Positions 1-11,577 of a stretch of 64,000 nt of DNA are shown here, piece by piece. The notes beneath the pieces are model-generated. The model worked only from the letters and a program-made list of their open reading frames with translations. It made no database searches and had not been told where the DNA came from. Source of the DNA: Argentina anserina (taxonomy: Eukaryota > Streptophyta > Magnoliopsida > Rosales > Rosaceae); assembly GCF_933775445.1 (NCBI RefSeq), contig NC_065874.1, forward strand, positions 5,971,001-6,035,000, in the 5' to 3' direction. Positions within the stretch are counted from its first letter, which is position 1, and each line of letters starts with the position of its first letter. A program made the position numbers and the translations under genes.

Positions 1-22
1 TATGTATATTGGCACTATGCCA

Positions 23-394
23 TCTCTACTATTATAAAGGGAGCACCTAAAAGTTTCACCAAATTGTAAACTGTTAAATATATCTATTTATAAGTTTTTT
101 CACACACAGAAAAAATGACAATTATATAAAAATACAAATCTCTATTATTATAAAGGGAGCACCCAAAAGTTTCACTAAATTATGAACTGCTAAATATATC
201 CCTATGTAATTTTTTCCTCACACATAGACAAAAAAACAATTATGTAAAAATACAAATATTTCACTAACGTGTTTTACTAAAATTATCTTTCATATGAAAC
301 AAAATTACATAAAAAAATTGTCTTTTAAGAATACATTTCAAATAAAATTTTGCAACCCGATCAAATAACGTGCATCGCACGGGTACAAAGCTAG
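23..394 (+). mobile_element. Non-autonomous Helitron with duplicated 5' end
   Basis: The sequence starts with TC after an A (22/23) and ends with CTAG at 391-394 followed by T, the A|T insertion context and CTRR end of Helitrons. A short hairpin (CGTGC, loop ATC, GCACG; 369-381) lies 9 bases before the CTAG end, as the family requires. No open frame is present. The 5' terminal stretch occurs twice, at 23 and again at 139, each time followed by the same roughly 100 bases in diverged form, so one copy appears to have a tandem or nested second 5' end. Confidence 0.72.
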
Positions 395-1058
395 TATAAA
401 TATAACATGGCTTGGGTCAATGTGAGGGCCGAAATTATCTCAAATGGTAAACCAATTTTCCTCTGATCTATATATTCACTGTTACAAAATTCCTGATAAA
501 GACATTTGTCTATATATTTGTTAAAGACACTTAATTTGGAAGAACACATGCAGGGGCTTTAGAGATTAGAAATGATAAATTGTTGGGTCTAGTAGAGCAG
601 CTCTTCACTATATTGTAGGATTTCTTAATTTGGATTCAACTCGAGCACATGTAGCTAGCTAGGGATGAACAGTTTTAGTTAACTTTTGAAGCTACTGTTT
701 ACCATCTAAAACAAATCTCAGAATGCCAACGAAGACCTGATATTTATTCTTTTTTGCCATCAATAACAATTCATATGTTTTGTTGCTTTGATAACAATTC
801 ATATTATAATGAGACAAACACTACAACCGAATAAGGAGCAAAACAGACGCAACATCATCTAAAGACTTGAATATTTCTTGAAACAAGGAATGTACAAGAA
901 CTTGGGTAGACACCCTATAACTAAAACCCAAAACAACATTTAAATTAGCTCTACAAAATAAATTAGCAACAACAAATTAATATGAGAAATAACACCCTTA
1001 ACTACTACTTCATAACTAGCTAGAAGAATCAGCGATTCTTGTTATATCATCCAATATT
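395..1058. other. Intergenic / 3' flank of the bHLH gene
   Basis: AT-rich sequence without a convincing open frame. The part nearest 1058 is presumably the 3' untranslated region of the minus-strand bHLH gene. Nothing else was recognised. Confidence 0.5.
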
Positions 1059-2150
1059 TCACAGCAACTTAGCAATGTAATCCTTGAGCAATGGGTTCGA
1101 TTGGATGTCTTGATTATTTGCTAGGGTTTCAACAAAATCTCTTGAAACCAAGCACTTTTCTTCTGAGTACAACTTCTCCTGAACAATTGGGGATGCAAGA
1201 ACTTGAAGACCTTCCGGATTTTGCAACCATTGGCCTTTTTTCACCTGCAACAACCAATCACCTAATGTCTAAATCATTTGATCTTTAATGAAAAGGAAAA
1301 ATAAGTAAAGTGGTAAACAAAATAACCTATATATTACTATTGGTTACCTGCACTGAATCCATAAATTTGAGCATTGAAACTTGTGCCTTCAAGAATTTGA
1401 TGTACTTATGAGCGGCTTGCAACATTTCAGCAGTATTCATCTTGCTTCCACTGGGAACCAGCCTTCCAAGCTCACCAGTCTTCTCTGTTATCTTCCTCCT
1501 TCTCTCGCGGGCTGCAATGCTTTGTGGAGACAAGCTCACTCCTCCATTACTGTTTGCCTTCATTTTCGCCGCAGTACATTCATCCTTATTGCTTAGTGCA
1601 CAGTTAGCAGACAATTGGGCTGATGGAAGCTGTTGAATCTGAATTTCAGGAGGTGGCAAAGGTAGCTGAGGCTGCACAAACTCTGGGAGCATACTTGGAT
1701 TCGGGACAAACCCATTGAAGCCTGAATGGAATTGTTGTTGGGTCTTCTGGCGTTTTGGGTTCTCATCATGATAATAGTATTCGAGATCGTCAAGAGCAGG
1801 GAGGAATTCTGGGTCACTGAAAAATGTTTGGGAGAGATGTAGTGGGTTTGGATCGTCAAGAGCTAAACTGTAGTCTAGACCTAATATACTTGCTGCTGCC
1901 AGCTCATGTTGTTGGGTCTGGAAGATAAACAGTTGATCATAATCTGGGTTATTAGGGTTAGGGTTGTCATTGAGAAGCTGAAGAGACCCCCAGTCTGAGC
2001 AAAAAGTAGTACTCATAGCAGCCATGGAAGTTGAACTAGAACCTGAAATTAAGCAGTGTACGATATACATGCAAATCTACATTAGATATTGAATTAAGAC
2101 ATTCTCACATGGAAATGTAGAGAGATAGAGAGGGGGAGAGGGTACGTACC
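1059..2150 (-). CDS. bHLH transcription factor, bHLH52/53-like
   Basis: Likely nuclear DNA-binding regulator. Coding exons are 1348-2025 and 1059-1244 (phase-0 intron 1245-1347), giving 287 aa. The start is taken at 2025 (MAAMSTTF); the longer upstream frame is explained by a 5'UTR intron, about 2043-2149, with donor GTACGT and acceptor TTTCAG. The bHLH domain lies at about residues 164-220, starting SLSPQSIAARERRRKI. The basic region carries alanine where canonical E-box binders have the key glutamate, as is usual for this atypical plant subgroup, so classical E-box binding is doubtful. The N-terminus is acidic and Gln/Pro-rich; the C-terminal exon has the SNPLLKDYIAKLL tail. Its place beside Twinky and Twinkle matches bHLH52 (At1g30670) in Arabidopsis, recalled from memory. 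Confidence 0.85.
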
Positions 2151-2889
2151 AGAGAGAATTGCAGTGGACGTACTTAAAGACCAGCATTAATCAACAGATT
2201 AACCCTATCAAAGTTTACAAAAGTAATAACCAACTTAAACAAACACCTGCCTGCTTAGTGCTGACTACTATAGATGTCTGCTATATATCACTGACACATG
2301 CCCAGCAACTGTTAACAGTGAGAGAGAGATAGAGAGAACGGGAGAGAGATGTGGGAAGGTGGGCAGTTAATTAGTTTCATTTCTTCATGCGCAGATAAAG
2401 GAGGCGACGATGATAACCGCCACCTCCCGCTTGCTAGCATACACTAACCCCTAATTTGAGTTATGATTATCTAGTGTTGGAGTACCAAGTATGTGTGGTC
2501 CTAGCAAATCAAATAGCAACAGTTAATCGTTTTACAAAATACAAAAGAAGAAGACAAGGCAAGATTGGTTATAAGCATCGAATTAAAAACTACGTGGAGT
2601 AATCAGAGTGTTTAGGATTGGAAGTGTTGTATTACTGAATAACTCCTCCCACTAAACCCTAACTCCCTTTTATTTCTAGAGTTTATTTCCTCTAACCGTT
2701 CTGGTTGATTACTCATTTGATGGCGGCTATTAATTTAATCATTGTATTAATTGGATTAATAGTACGTTAACGTCCCATTGTATTGATATTGGTACTTTTG
2801 TACGTTGATCCTTTTTTTAGTGATCTTGTATTCTTGTTCCGTAATTCAAACAGTAAATACTTAAATGCAACAGCAAAATTGACTCCATT
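2151..2889. other. bHLH promoter and intergenic sequence
   Basis: Upstream of the minus-strand bHLH gene. A GA-rich stretch (about 2118-2140) sits in the predicted 5'UTR and another at 2320-2350. No gene was recognised. Confidence 0.4.
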
Positions 2890-2896
2890 GAGGACC

Positions 2897-3660
2897 TCAG
2901 AGCGTGATTGTTAACGAAAGAACTGACCAGTAGTGTACGTGGTAGATCGATCTATATGCCAGTAGCGAGAAAATATTCTTAACCATTTCAATGTTTGTGC
3001 ATGTATGCGGCGTATATTCGTTTAAACGCTCGTACTTGTACATAACGCTGACCACAGTAACCGGTGACACACGGAGACAACGATCCATTCTCACCAGATC
3101 ATTGAGGGAAAGGGTTATCCTAACCCTAGCCACTTCGCAAGCATGAAAAGGACAACCTGCAGCACGGGTCCGATTGTTTCCCCCACTAGTCGAGCAGTTG
3201 GTGCCGTGAGAAGAGCCCCTAGCAAATTATGGATCTTAACCCATATCCACACAAAATCCAAAAGAACTGCTTGAATATCCAAGAATCCATCATAGTCGTT
3301 GATAATGATCATGGCTCGTTAAAAGCTCCATATACCTCTCTTCCTGACGCGAAAGATCACATTCAAAAGCAAAGGTAAATAGAAATTGATCTCCTCTTGC
3401 TGAGATTTCAACTGGAACAAAGACTCTCCACATGGGTCTAACCGCGCCTCTGAAAGAATCGAAGGCAACGAGTTGAGCCATATTCAACCTACCAACAAGG
3501 TAGAAACGCGGGGCAACAAAACCTTTGTCCGGGCAACAGAGGTTACCAAGGTCAACAAATTCATCATGGTGATTGAGAGAAAGCTTGGAGGCTGGGTGGG
3601 CAATCATGGAGGCGAGCTGAGCAACCATGGGAGAGAAATTGCCGCACATCAATAGGTATA
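2897..3660 (-). pseudogene. Decayed LINE ORF1 (DUF4283 / CCHC-type) remnant
   Basis: Three overlapping minus-strand frames read in order resemble the gag-like ORF1 of plant LINEs: a DUF4283 part (about 3310-3650, around RPMWRVFVPVEISARGDQFL), then the linker YDGFLDIQAVLLDFVWIWVKIH (3150-3300), then the stretch before the zinc knuckle ending YKYERL (2940-3130). In intact family members this is followed by a CxxCG knuckle, here decayed to TPHTC. Frames break near 3300 and 3125, so it cannot make the full protein. No reverse transcriptase follows. Assignment is by motif memory, not search. Confidence 0.6.
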
Positions 3661-3786
3661 GACGTGAGGGAGAGAGCACTTGGAAAAAAAAACCTAGAGG
3701 CCGCAGTATTATTATTGTATTTCTTTTGGTTCTAATTGTGTTTGTGTAACTATATGGCTTTATGACGTTTTTATGCATTCAATGTA

Positions 3787-4434
3787 TTTTTTTTGGTCAT
3801 GAGAGATCATATATTACTTCAACTCAAGGATTACAAACACATATCCAAAAGGATATGTGGAGAAGAAATACATGAACAAACAACAAAACAGCAAACATTA
3901 CAATCAAAACCAAGATCCCTACATTCCTTAACCCATGGGGGTGGGGTGAAGACGTCGCCGCCATACTCCAAGCCCGATCATGACATAGATTCGCCACCGG
4001 AACTGTCGTTGAGAAATTACAACAAAATCCATCCAACACTTAAAGAACATCACATATTCCATCTAAATAACTCCAGAACCCAAATCTCTAAACCATACAA
4101 ATTAAAACATCCTTCGAGAGTGACACTACGAAGAGTGACACCAGAGGAATTCTCCCTCTCAACAAAAACAAAAACAAAAGTGATCCACGAAGGGACCGAA
4201 GGGAGAGCCAATACTTGATTGATCATACCCTTTTTGCACTACCGCGATTACGTGCTCAAACAGGTAAAGTCCTATTGAAATCTCAATTGAGACATCCCAA
4301 AAACGAGGACCCAAAGGATCATCAATTGAGACATCGACCAATAAGTGAGGTTGAAAAACTGAAGAGTAGTCGAACGAGCCATGAAACATCCAATTTACAT
4401 GGTTCAATCACACAAGCATTATTGTGATTTAGTC
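3787..4434 (-). mobile_element. Probable 3' fragment of a LINE-type retroelement
   Basis: Read on the minus strand, the segment ends in GACC plus an A run (3787-3794), like a retroposon tail. The 8 bases TCAATGTA occur just outside both ends (3779-3786 and 4435-4442), a possible short target-site duplication. The open frames here have no recognisable domain. The GGTC next to the T run also occurs in the mini-insertion at 44312. Confidence 0.4.
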
Positions 4435-4617
4435 TCAATGTACACAAATCTAACATGGTATTCCCTCGATTATTATCCATACAATTACAAAAACAAGAGG
4501 GTTAGCTAGCGACATACAATTTACACTATTTATTTATCTCTTATTCGCTTTCACTATAATGATGGTGTGTGCATAATAAAAGACTTGAAAACAGCACCTC
4601 TTCTTTAAAATAAAAGA

Positions 4618-4695
4618 TAAAAGAAAAATCTTAAATATATATAAATATAAATATATATATAAATATATAAATAAATATATATATATATATATATT
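4618..4695. repeat. AT-rich microsatellite
   Basis: Imperfect (TA)n / TAAATA low-complexity tract just upstream of the Twinky 5' region. Confidence 0.85.
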
Positions 4696-4733
4696 CGGTA
4701 CACATATGTGGACAGGGGACAGAACACAGAAGC

Positions 4734-4777
4734 GGTTTACTTGCAGATTTTTTTTTTTGACAATGGTTTACTTGCAG
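4734..4777 (-). mobile_element. Ultra-short poly-A insertion with 13-bp target duplication
   Basis: The 13 bases GGTTTACTTGCAG occur exactly twice (4734-4746 and 4765-4777) around 18 bases made of A, eleven T and GACAAT. On the minus strand this is a few bases plus a poly-A tail, the form left by extreme 5' truncation during target-primed reverse transcription. It lies about 90 bases before the Twinky start codon. Confidence 0.65.
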
Positions 4778-4864
4778 CTTGAAGCTTCAATTCCAAAACC
4801 CATTAAACCAGTGACCAATTATCGTCCTTATTTCAGAAGAAAGAAACAAACCCAGAACCCAACA

Positions 4865-7800
4865 ATGCTCAACAGTCTCTCAAGTCTCTGCCTTTATCGT
4901 CCTCTGCGCACTGCACTCTTCTTCTCCACCCACAACTTGCTAAGCACTCCCATATCATCTAATACTTCACTTCGTATTTGTTCATGCTCTTCCTCCAGTT
5001 CCACCCAGGTCCAGATTGCACCAGGTTCACTTTTGACCATGTCAGAACCTCATCTAATGCCTTACTGTTACAATTCATGACTTGGGCTGTTGTTGTTTCT
5101 GAAGCTAAGGTGGAGCAGCATGAGGAGCAGAGCATTGATGTGCCTAAAGTTGAAGTCTTGAAGCAGAAATTGGAGCTTCTTGGGATTAACTGTGATAGTT
5201 CTTGTGTGCCTGGACATTATAGTAATGTGCTGTGTCCAAAGGTATGTTCTTTAGGACTCGAGAATGATTATGTTGTGTAATTTGAATTAGGATTGTGTAA
5301 TTCACTTTCAATGTGTAGAAAGTCTCTGAACCAGAGCAGTATACTGATAGATAGTTATGTTGGTTTCAATTGGATATTCATGATGGAATTTGAATAGTTT
5401 CTATTGTTTTGCTTAATCAGTGCAATGGTGGGAAGTCACTGGAGAGGAGCTTGTCTCTTTACATTGTCGAAAAAGGGTATAATGCCGTTTCTTCTAGTCT
5501 TTTTGTAATTCAAAAAGATGGATTGTAATTTGTTTTGTGATTGTATGCCATAGGGATTTAGCAAGGTGGAGGTGTTTTCGAACTGATTGTAATTGGGCAG
5601 ACAAGGTAAGAGAATATGACAATGTGATTTTTTTTATCTGCCAATCACTTCAGGAATTTGGAATTCATGCCACAAGAGACAAGGTACTTAAATTGACTCA
5701 CCATGTTTTAGGTGTTTTTAGAAGGCAAAGCAGGACACGATGAGGTGAAGAATAAGATAGAGTTTCAGCCGTTTAGGCAAATGACAGTGGAAGGCCTCAG
5801 GCTAGTACCAATAGGAGAAAAGGTACTTAAACTGACCTAATGCTGTCATACAAAAGATGGTTGTGTAGGACTTTGTGGTTAACAAATTAATAAGGTCTTA
5901 GATAATTTCGCATTTTATGTGGGTTTTTTCAGCAGACTTAGAACAATATTGTCTTTATTGGGATTTCTATGGTTTACCTGCTGTAAACATATGCCTAAAC
6001 CGGGAGCACCTTATGATTTTAATTACTTAATAGACGTGCATATGATGCAAATGTCCTTTTGATCAGACAATTGGAGAATTGTCTCATTACTAAGGTTTAA
6101 GTTAATAGAGGATACATTTTATGTCCAAATAACAAGTTATAAAGATCTATTAAAATCTCCTCATCAGGCTAACTCCTGATTTTCGCCTCAATTTCCATAT
6201 ATGTACTATCATTGACACGATATATTCTGACCATTCAAAATCAATCTTTTTATTTAGATAACAGCCTACTTCAGTGAGCGGCATATATCTCAGAAAACTT
6301 TGTGGAGAAATGCCGTAATGAAACTCTCTAATGACGTGCAACGTTCTAAGGAGGTATACTGAACTTATCAATTGCTGGAACTACTGCATTACTTTGAATT
6401 CTCTTGAATAATTTACAAAGCTCTGTGCACACAGGAGCATCAACAAAACTATTTGTCCATGCAACCCGGGATATTATTTATGCTTTTACCAGAAACTTTT
6501 CCCTGACCTCTTACAGTTTATGGTGTGCTGTCATTGATTTCCTGCAAATCAGTAAATTAGTGTGTTTTGCCACGCTTGTCATATCCTTCTAAGAGAAACC
6601 AATTCTAACAACCCTGATTGTGGAACATTCAAAAGATAACATTCAACAGATTGTTAAGTAAACTTTTCTACATGTATAAATCCTCAATCATAACATAATT
6701 GGAGATTCTTTACCCAACATATCAATAATCTAAATATTCTATATTGCGTCCACACAGAACTTTTCTATTAATCTCATTTGTTTTAACTTCATCGTTGAGA
6801 GTTGGTCTTAAACTGCTAAAATTAGTGCAGGATGTCATTGCATTTACTTATAGACACAACGGAATAATTGTTGGTTGCAAGTACCGGACCCTAGATAAAC
6901 GATTCTGGACGGTAAATATATCTAAATATTCCTGAAATTCTGGATTATATAATGTAATTCTATGAAGAAAGTCAATTGTAAATGCCTTCTAACTGGAACT
7001 TGTTTGATGTGTGAAATTGATATTCAGGAGAGGGGTTCAAAGAAGATATTATATGGAATTGATGATATAAATGGTGCAACTGAAATTATCATTGTGAGTT
7101 CAATTTCCCCTTATTTGTTAGGTGTTCTTATCTCTGCCCTCCCCACCGTACTTTTGTAATTTATATGCTGCTTGTAGGTTGAAGGTGAAATAGATAAGCT
7201 TTCTATGGAGGAAGCTGGCTTCTTCAATTGTGTGAGTGCTCCTGGGGGTGGAGCAGGAAAGAATTCTCCTATATTGCCATCTGCGGAAAAGGTGTGGGTT
7301 AAATACCGTAGAGCCTGCTTTTTGTAGGCTGGAGATTCTTTTTTTTCCTTTGGATATTTCAAGTGGGGAATTTAACATGGTATGAACTGCTTAACAACTA
7401 GGACTCTAATATGAAACTATATTTTTATGTCGAATCTGAGGAAAATAAAAGAAAAATGTAGATTTTGTTTTTACTCACCAAGCAGTTCCACAGGTTTATT
7501 AACAGAGATAGATGCATGTAATACTTGCATGTGGCATGACTGGTATATCATTCAAAAAGTTTATATTATCACTCTTATTTCTTTACTTTAGTTTGACAAT
7601 CACCACCTTTTTTTCATTTATACAAGCTTTTCTTTTGATTATGGGGTTTTTAACATGCTTTCAAATATCAATTTCTGGGTGTTGAGAATCGTTTAGCATG
7701 CTCATTTACATATTCCTCTCTGTATGCATACTTTCTGGAATTAGGACACAACATTTCAGTACCTGTGGAATTGCAAACATGAGTTGGATAAGGTATGTAA

Positions 7801-8661
7801 ACTGTTATATGTCATTCAAATAAATTCCTACGAACTATAATTTTTACACGCTACCTGTTAGGTTTCTCGGATAATCCTGGCAACTGACAATGATGCAACA
7901 GGCCAAGCATTGGCCAGAGCACTAGCACGTCGCCTTGGGACAGACAGGTTAAGCGTCTACCTATTGTATTTGACAAATCCATAAATCTGAATGTGCGCTA
8001 ATATTTCTCTGTACAATACTAGAAGAATGCATTATATTTTCATTTTACTTTATTGGTTGGAAACCCAAAACTTCATGGGACTGAACTGAAATTGTGTCAA
8101 GTGCTGTTAGGTGATCAAATCAGAACAATTACTATTCTCTCTGCAGTCTCTTGCTTAAGGAATGCAAGTTTCTAGATTACTAGGTTAATTGTTAACATTT
8201 ATGGCATCTACTGAACACAAAACTATACTTTAAACGTGGTTTCTTGATGTCCATTTCTGTCCTTCCACACCATTGTAGATGTTTGCTCCATGAAATGCTT
8301 ACTCTGGTATTCCTTGAAACAGATAGCCAAAGGGGAATAGGCTGTATTAAACATGGTTGATATTTATGTGTCCACTTATTTCTGTTTACTTTTGTTGGCT
8401 GTCAGATGTTGGCAAGTGAGCTGGCCAAAGAAAGATGAATCTAGCTGTTTTAAAGATGCTAATGAGGTTTTCACTCTTCCCTCACTCTTATTACTGTTGG
8501 TTTTTATTTCAAAATATATACATTTTTTCTTTGGCGTCATTTTACCTAATGTTTGGAATAAGCAGGTTCTCAAATGTCTGGGACCTGATGTTTTGAGAAA
8601 GATAATTGAAAGTGCAGAACCATATCAGCTATGCATCTCAGAGACAGACAAAGTAGAATAA
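4865..8661 (+). CDS. Twinky: Twinkle-like primase lacking the helicase domain
   Basis: Predicted organellar primase-like protein. Exons: 4865-5024, 5105-5241, 5421-5476, 5554-5605, 5712-5822, 6258-6353, 6831-6911, 7028-7093, 7178-7291, 7745-7792, 7862-7947, 8406-8466, 8566-8661; frame is kept throughout, 387 aa. The N-terminus (about 1-50) is Ser/Leu-rich with few acidic residues, like a transit peptide. A zinc ribbon has C97, C100, C125 and C130. The Toprim domain keeps EGE (255-257) and DND (316-318). The protein ends soon after WPKKDESSCFKDANE and LKCLGPDVLRKIIE, exactly where full Twinkle goes on to its RecA helicase. Compared with the Twinkle copy, VSVPDGAP has become VSAPGGGA (D to G at 276) and DGPGQ has become DATGQ. 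Exon borders match the Twinkle gene at 13-21 kb, so the two are paralogs. Arabidopsis At1g30660 is comparable. The least certain splice is the first intron (5025-5104). Confidence 0.82.
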
Positions 8662-9398
8662 AGTTCAGACTTCAGATCAAGTAAATGCACAGATGCAAAC
8701 ACTGGCTCAGTAGGCTCGTAGCGCACATTAATGAACTTGAAGGCTGTATAGTTCTTCCCGTATTTTGTGATTCATCGCAACAGGGGTTCCCTTTGAATTA
8801 TTTGACAGAAGTATAGAAGAGGTTAACAATCATTGCTTAGTATGTATAGGAAGGTGCTTGCTATGGGTTAAAGTTATGGGACACGACACCCAAATCATTT
8901 TGTAAATTTGGCGCTAGAAATTGGAATTAAGGCCTCATCTTGGATTTGCTTAGTTAACAAATCAACAGTTCCGATTCTATGAAAAACCCTACAAATCAAA
9001 GGAGGGAAGTAGTTCAAGTAGATACAAGCACTTCTTACTCAAAACCGACCATATTATATGAAGTAGCTCAAGCACTTCTGACTCAAAGTCTCAAACAAAA
9101 TACATGTATACTGAATAATTTACTGCATCACTCCAACTCTCCAAGTAAGTAAACTTTTTATGAGTAATGAAATTAGAGATGAGGATTATAAGTCATCATA
9201 ATCCCTATTCCTCTTTATTTATACTTGGGTTGTTCTGTTTAACAGAGATCCAACTTTTTAAAGGTTGTTACTTTGAGGCCCAATTTGGTCCGTTAAGGTT
9301 ACACCCCTGCCCTCATTTCACTTCCTTCCTTGTTCTATCAAAATCTCTGCTCCTGTCTCAGACACAACACAACACAACACAACACCATCTCTTCCACC
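8662..9398. other. Twinky 3' flank and ClpP4 promoter/5'UTR
   Basis: No separate gene seen. A short (CACAA)n repeat (about 9363-9385) lies in the presumed ClpP4 5'UTR directly before its start codon. Confidence 0.5.
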
Positions 9399-11577
9399 AT
9401 GGACGTTCTCTCAATCTCAACCCCTCTCTTCTCCTCCTCCTCAACTCCCAAGCTCCTCTCCCACTCCTTCTCCCCCTCTTCTTCCTCTTCACGCCTCCCC
9501 TCCATCAAATCCGTCGCTCTCCAAACCCCAAAACCCTTCTCCTCCAACCCCTCCGTTCTCCTCAGTTCCGCTCCCCAGACGCCGGCCACCGCCATGAGAG
9601 GCGCCGAGGGCGACGCCATGGGGCTGCTGCTGAGGGAGAGGATTGTCTTTTTGGGGAGTAGTATTGATGACTTTGTGGCTGACGCTATTATCAGCCAGCT
9701 GGTTCTGTTGGATGCTCAGGACCCCAAGAAGGATATTAAGCTCTTCATTAACTCCACTGGGGGGTCTCTCAGGTTTGTAATGCTCTTTTCTCATCTGGGT
9801 TTGTTTCGAATTTGTGTTTTGTTGTTTGTTTACTGATAAAAATGTTAGCTTTTTGGACTTGAGAATAGTTGTGATTGGTAAAGGATTCATCTTTAGACTG
9901 GTGTTGACATCATAGTTATTGATTCTTACTGAGTGGTGTACTAGTTTGGGTTTTTTTTATGACTTAAAGAGTAGTTCTGATTGGTAAAGGATTCATCTTT
10001 AGATTAGAGTTTCAGTCATTTTGGGGGTGGACATTGATTTGGGGGTGTACTAGTTTTTATGCTTGGTGTATTTTCTTATCTGAGAGAGGTAGTGAGATTG
10101 TGTTGTTTGTGTAATGAGGACTTGAAGGTGTGCTGCTAGTTGATTATGTTATGAGACTAGAGTAAGGCGCGTATATTGGGGATGTATTTAATAAGAACAA
10201 TTTAGTTTGATGTTATTATAAGATAGGGTTCTAACTTCTAAGTCAGGGAAGTGTCTTTATGGCGTTGTAGCCAGGACACACTTTGCTCTCCAAGCTAACT
10301 CTTCCTATTCTCAGTTGCCTCTTAACAGTCATTGTATAAGCATACCTCTATGTTATCCAGTGTCCTTGTCATCTTATCACGGGAAGAGAACTAACTAAAA
10401 AGTTCCGTGTAAGGTGACCTGAATTTGTTGAAAGTAAGGATCCAATATTAGGATGGCTCTTTATCTTTTATTGGACGAATGATGCCCATAAATTTAGTTA
10501 AATGAGAGCACACTTGACCCTCCCACACTAGCTCCTCCTGTTCCCGATTGTTGCCTCTTAACAGCTTAAGTTATTTGTATAAATAAACATGACGTTTAAT
10601 GCAAGTACCTATTTGCTATCCAGTGTTCTTGTCATTCATCCCCGGACGAGAAGCAACCTAAGATGTCCAGTGTAAGGAATGAGACCATTAGTAAGTATAT
10701 CTGCTAGGATTTTAATACCTTGGGACTTACAGTTCAGAGTACTATAGCGGTTGTAGGCTGCCTCAGGTGGAGTGTAGAGAGAAAAAGTTGGTGAAGGGTG
10801 ACACCTAAAGTCGGGATGGATGATTATTATGCTATGATGGTGCTTCATTCAGCAGGACCATTAAATCTCTGTGCTAAAGAGATGAAAATGGTTTTGCTCA
10901 CTCGCAGGCACACTGAATGCTAAATAAAATGGTAGCATCACATGAACACTATGAACTTGTAACTATGTGACTAGAGATCTTGCTTATATTAGTTTCATCT
11001 TGAACATTGTTCACTGTATATGCTTCCTGGCTGTCCTGCTTCATGTTCCTGTAATCCTGTTGATATCTGACTTGCCTTTTTCTGTTATGTCAGTGCCACA
11101 ATGGCTATATATGATGTTGTTCAGCTTGTGAGGGCTGATGTCTCCACAATTGCACTCGGCATTGCAGCATCTACAGCTTCAATAATCCTCGGTGGTGGCA
11201 CCAAAGGAAAGCGTTTTGCAATGCCCAATACACGGGTTATGATTCATCAACCTCTTGGAGGAGCTAGTGGCCAGGCAATAGATGTAGAAATTCAAGCTCG
11301 AGAAGTCATGCACAATAAAGACAATGTCACAAGAATTATCTCAAACGTAACTGGTCGCACATACGAGCAAGTTGAAAAAGATATCGACAGAGATCGGTAT
11401 ATGTCCCCCATAGAAGCAGTAGAATATGGAATAATTGACGGAGTTATTGATGGAGATAGCATTCTTCCACTGGAGCCTGTCCCAGACAAGGTAAAACCAA
11501 GAATGAGCTACGAGGAAATTAGTAAAGATCCAATGAAGTTCTTAACACCAGACGTCCCTGATGACGAGATATATTAG
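9399..11577 (+). CDS. CLPP4: Plastid Clp protease subunit ClpP4
   Basis: Serine protease subunit of the chloroplast Clp core, which degrades unfolded or regulated stromal proteins with Clp ATPases. Exons 9399-9772 and 11094-11577 give 285 aa; the 1.3-kb intron splits a Ser codon. The start is at ATG 9399 in a good plant context (CCACCATGGAC). Residues 1 to about 65 form a Ser/Pro-rich transit peptide; [20 protein letters not shown] begins the mature-like part. The catalytic triad is present: S151 (GIAAST), H176 (MIHQP), D225 (DRDRYMSP). The C-terminus PDVPDDEIY is typical of ClpP4 rather than ClpP3 or ClpP5. Odd point: the glycine-rich NSPGGS loop reads NSTGGS here (T120). The gene sits between two Twinkle paralogs, whereas in Arabidopsis ClpP4 is on another chromosome (from memory). 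Confidence 0.95.

Noticed and set aside
3793..4218. 141-codon open frame on the plus strand
   Set aside because: No domain and biased composition; it overlaps the antisense of a retroposon fragment ending in a poly-A tail.
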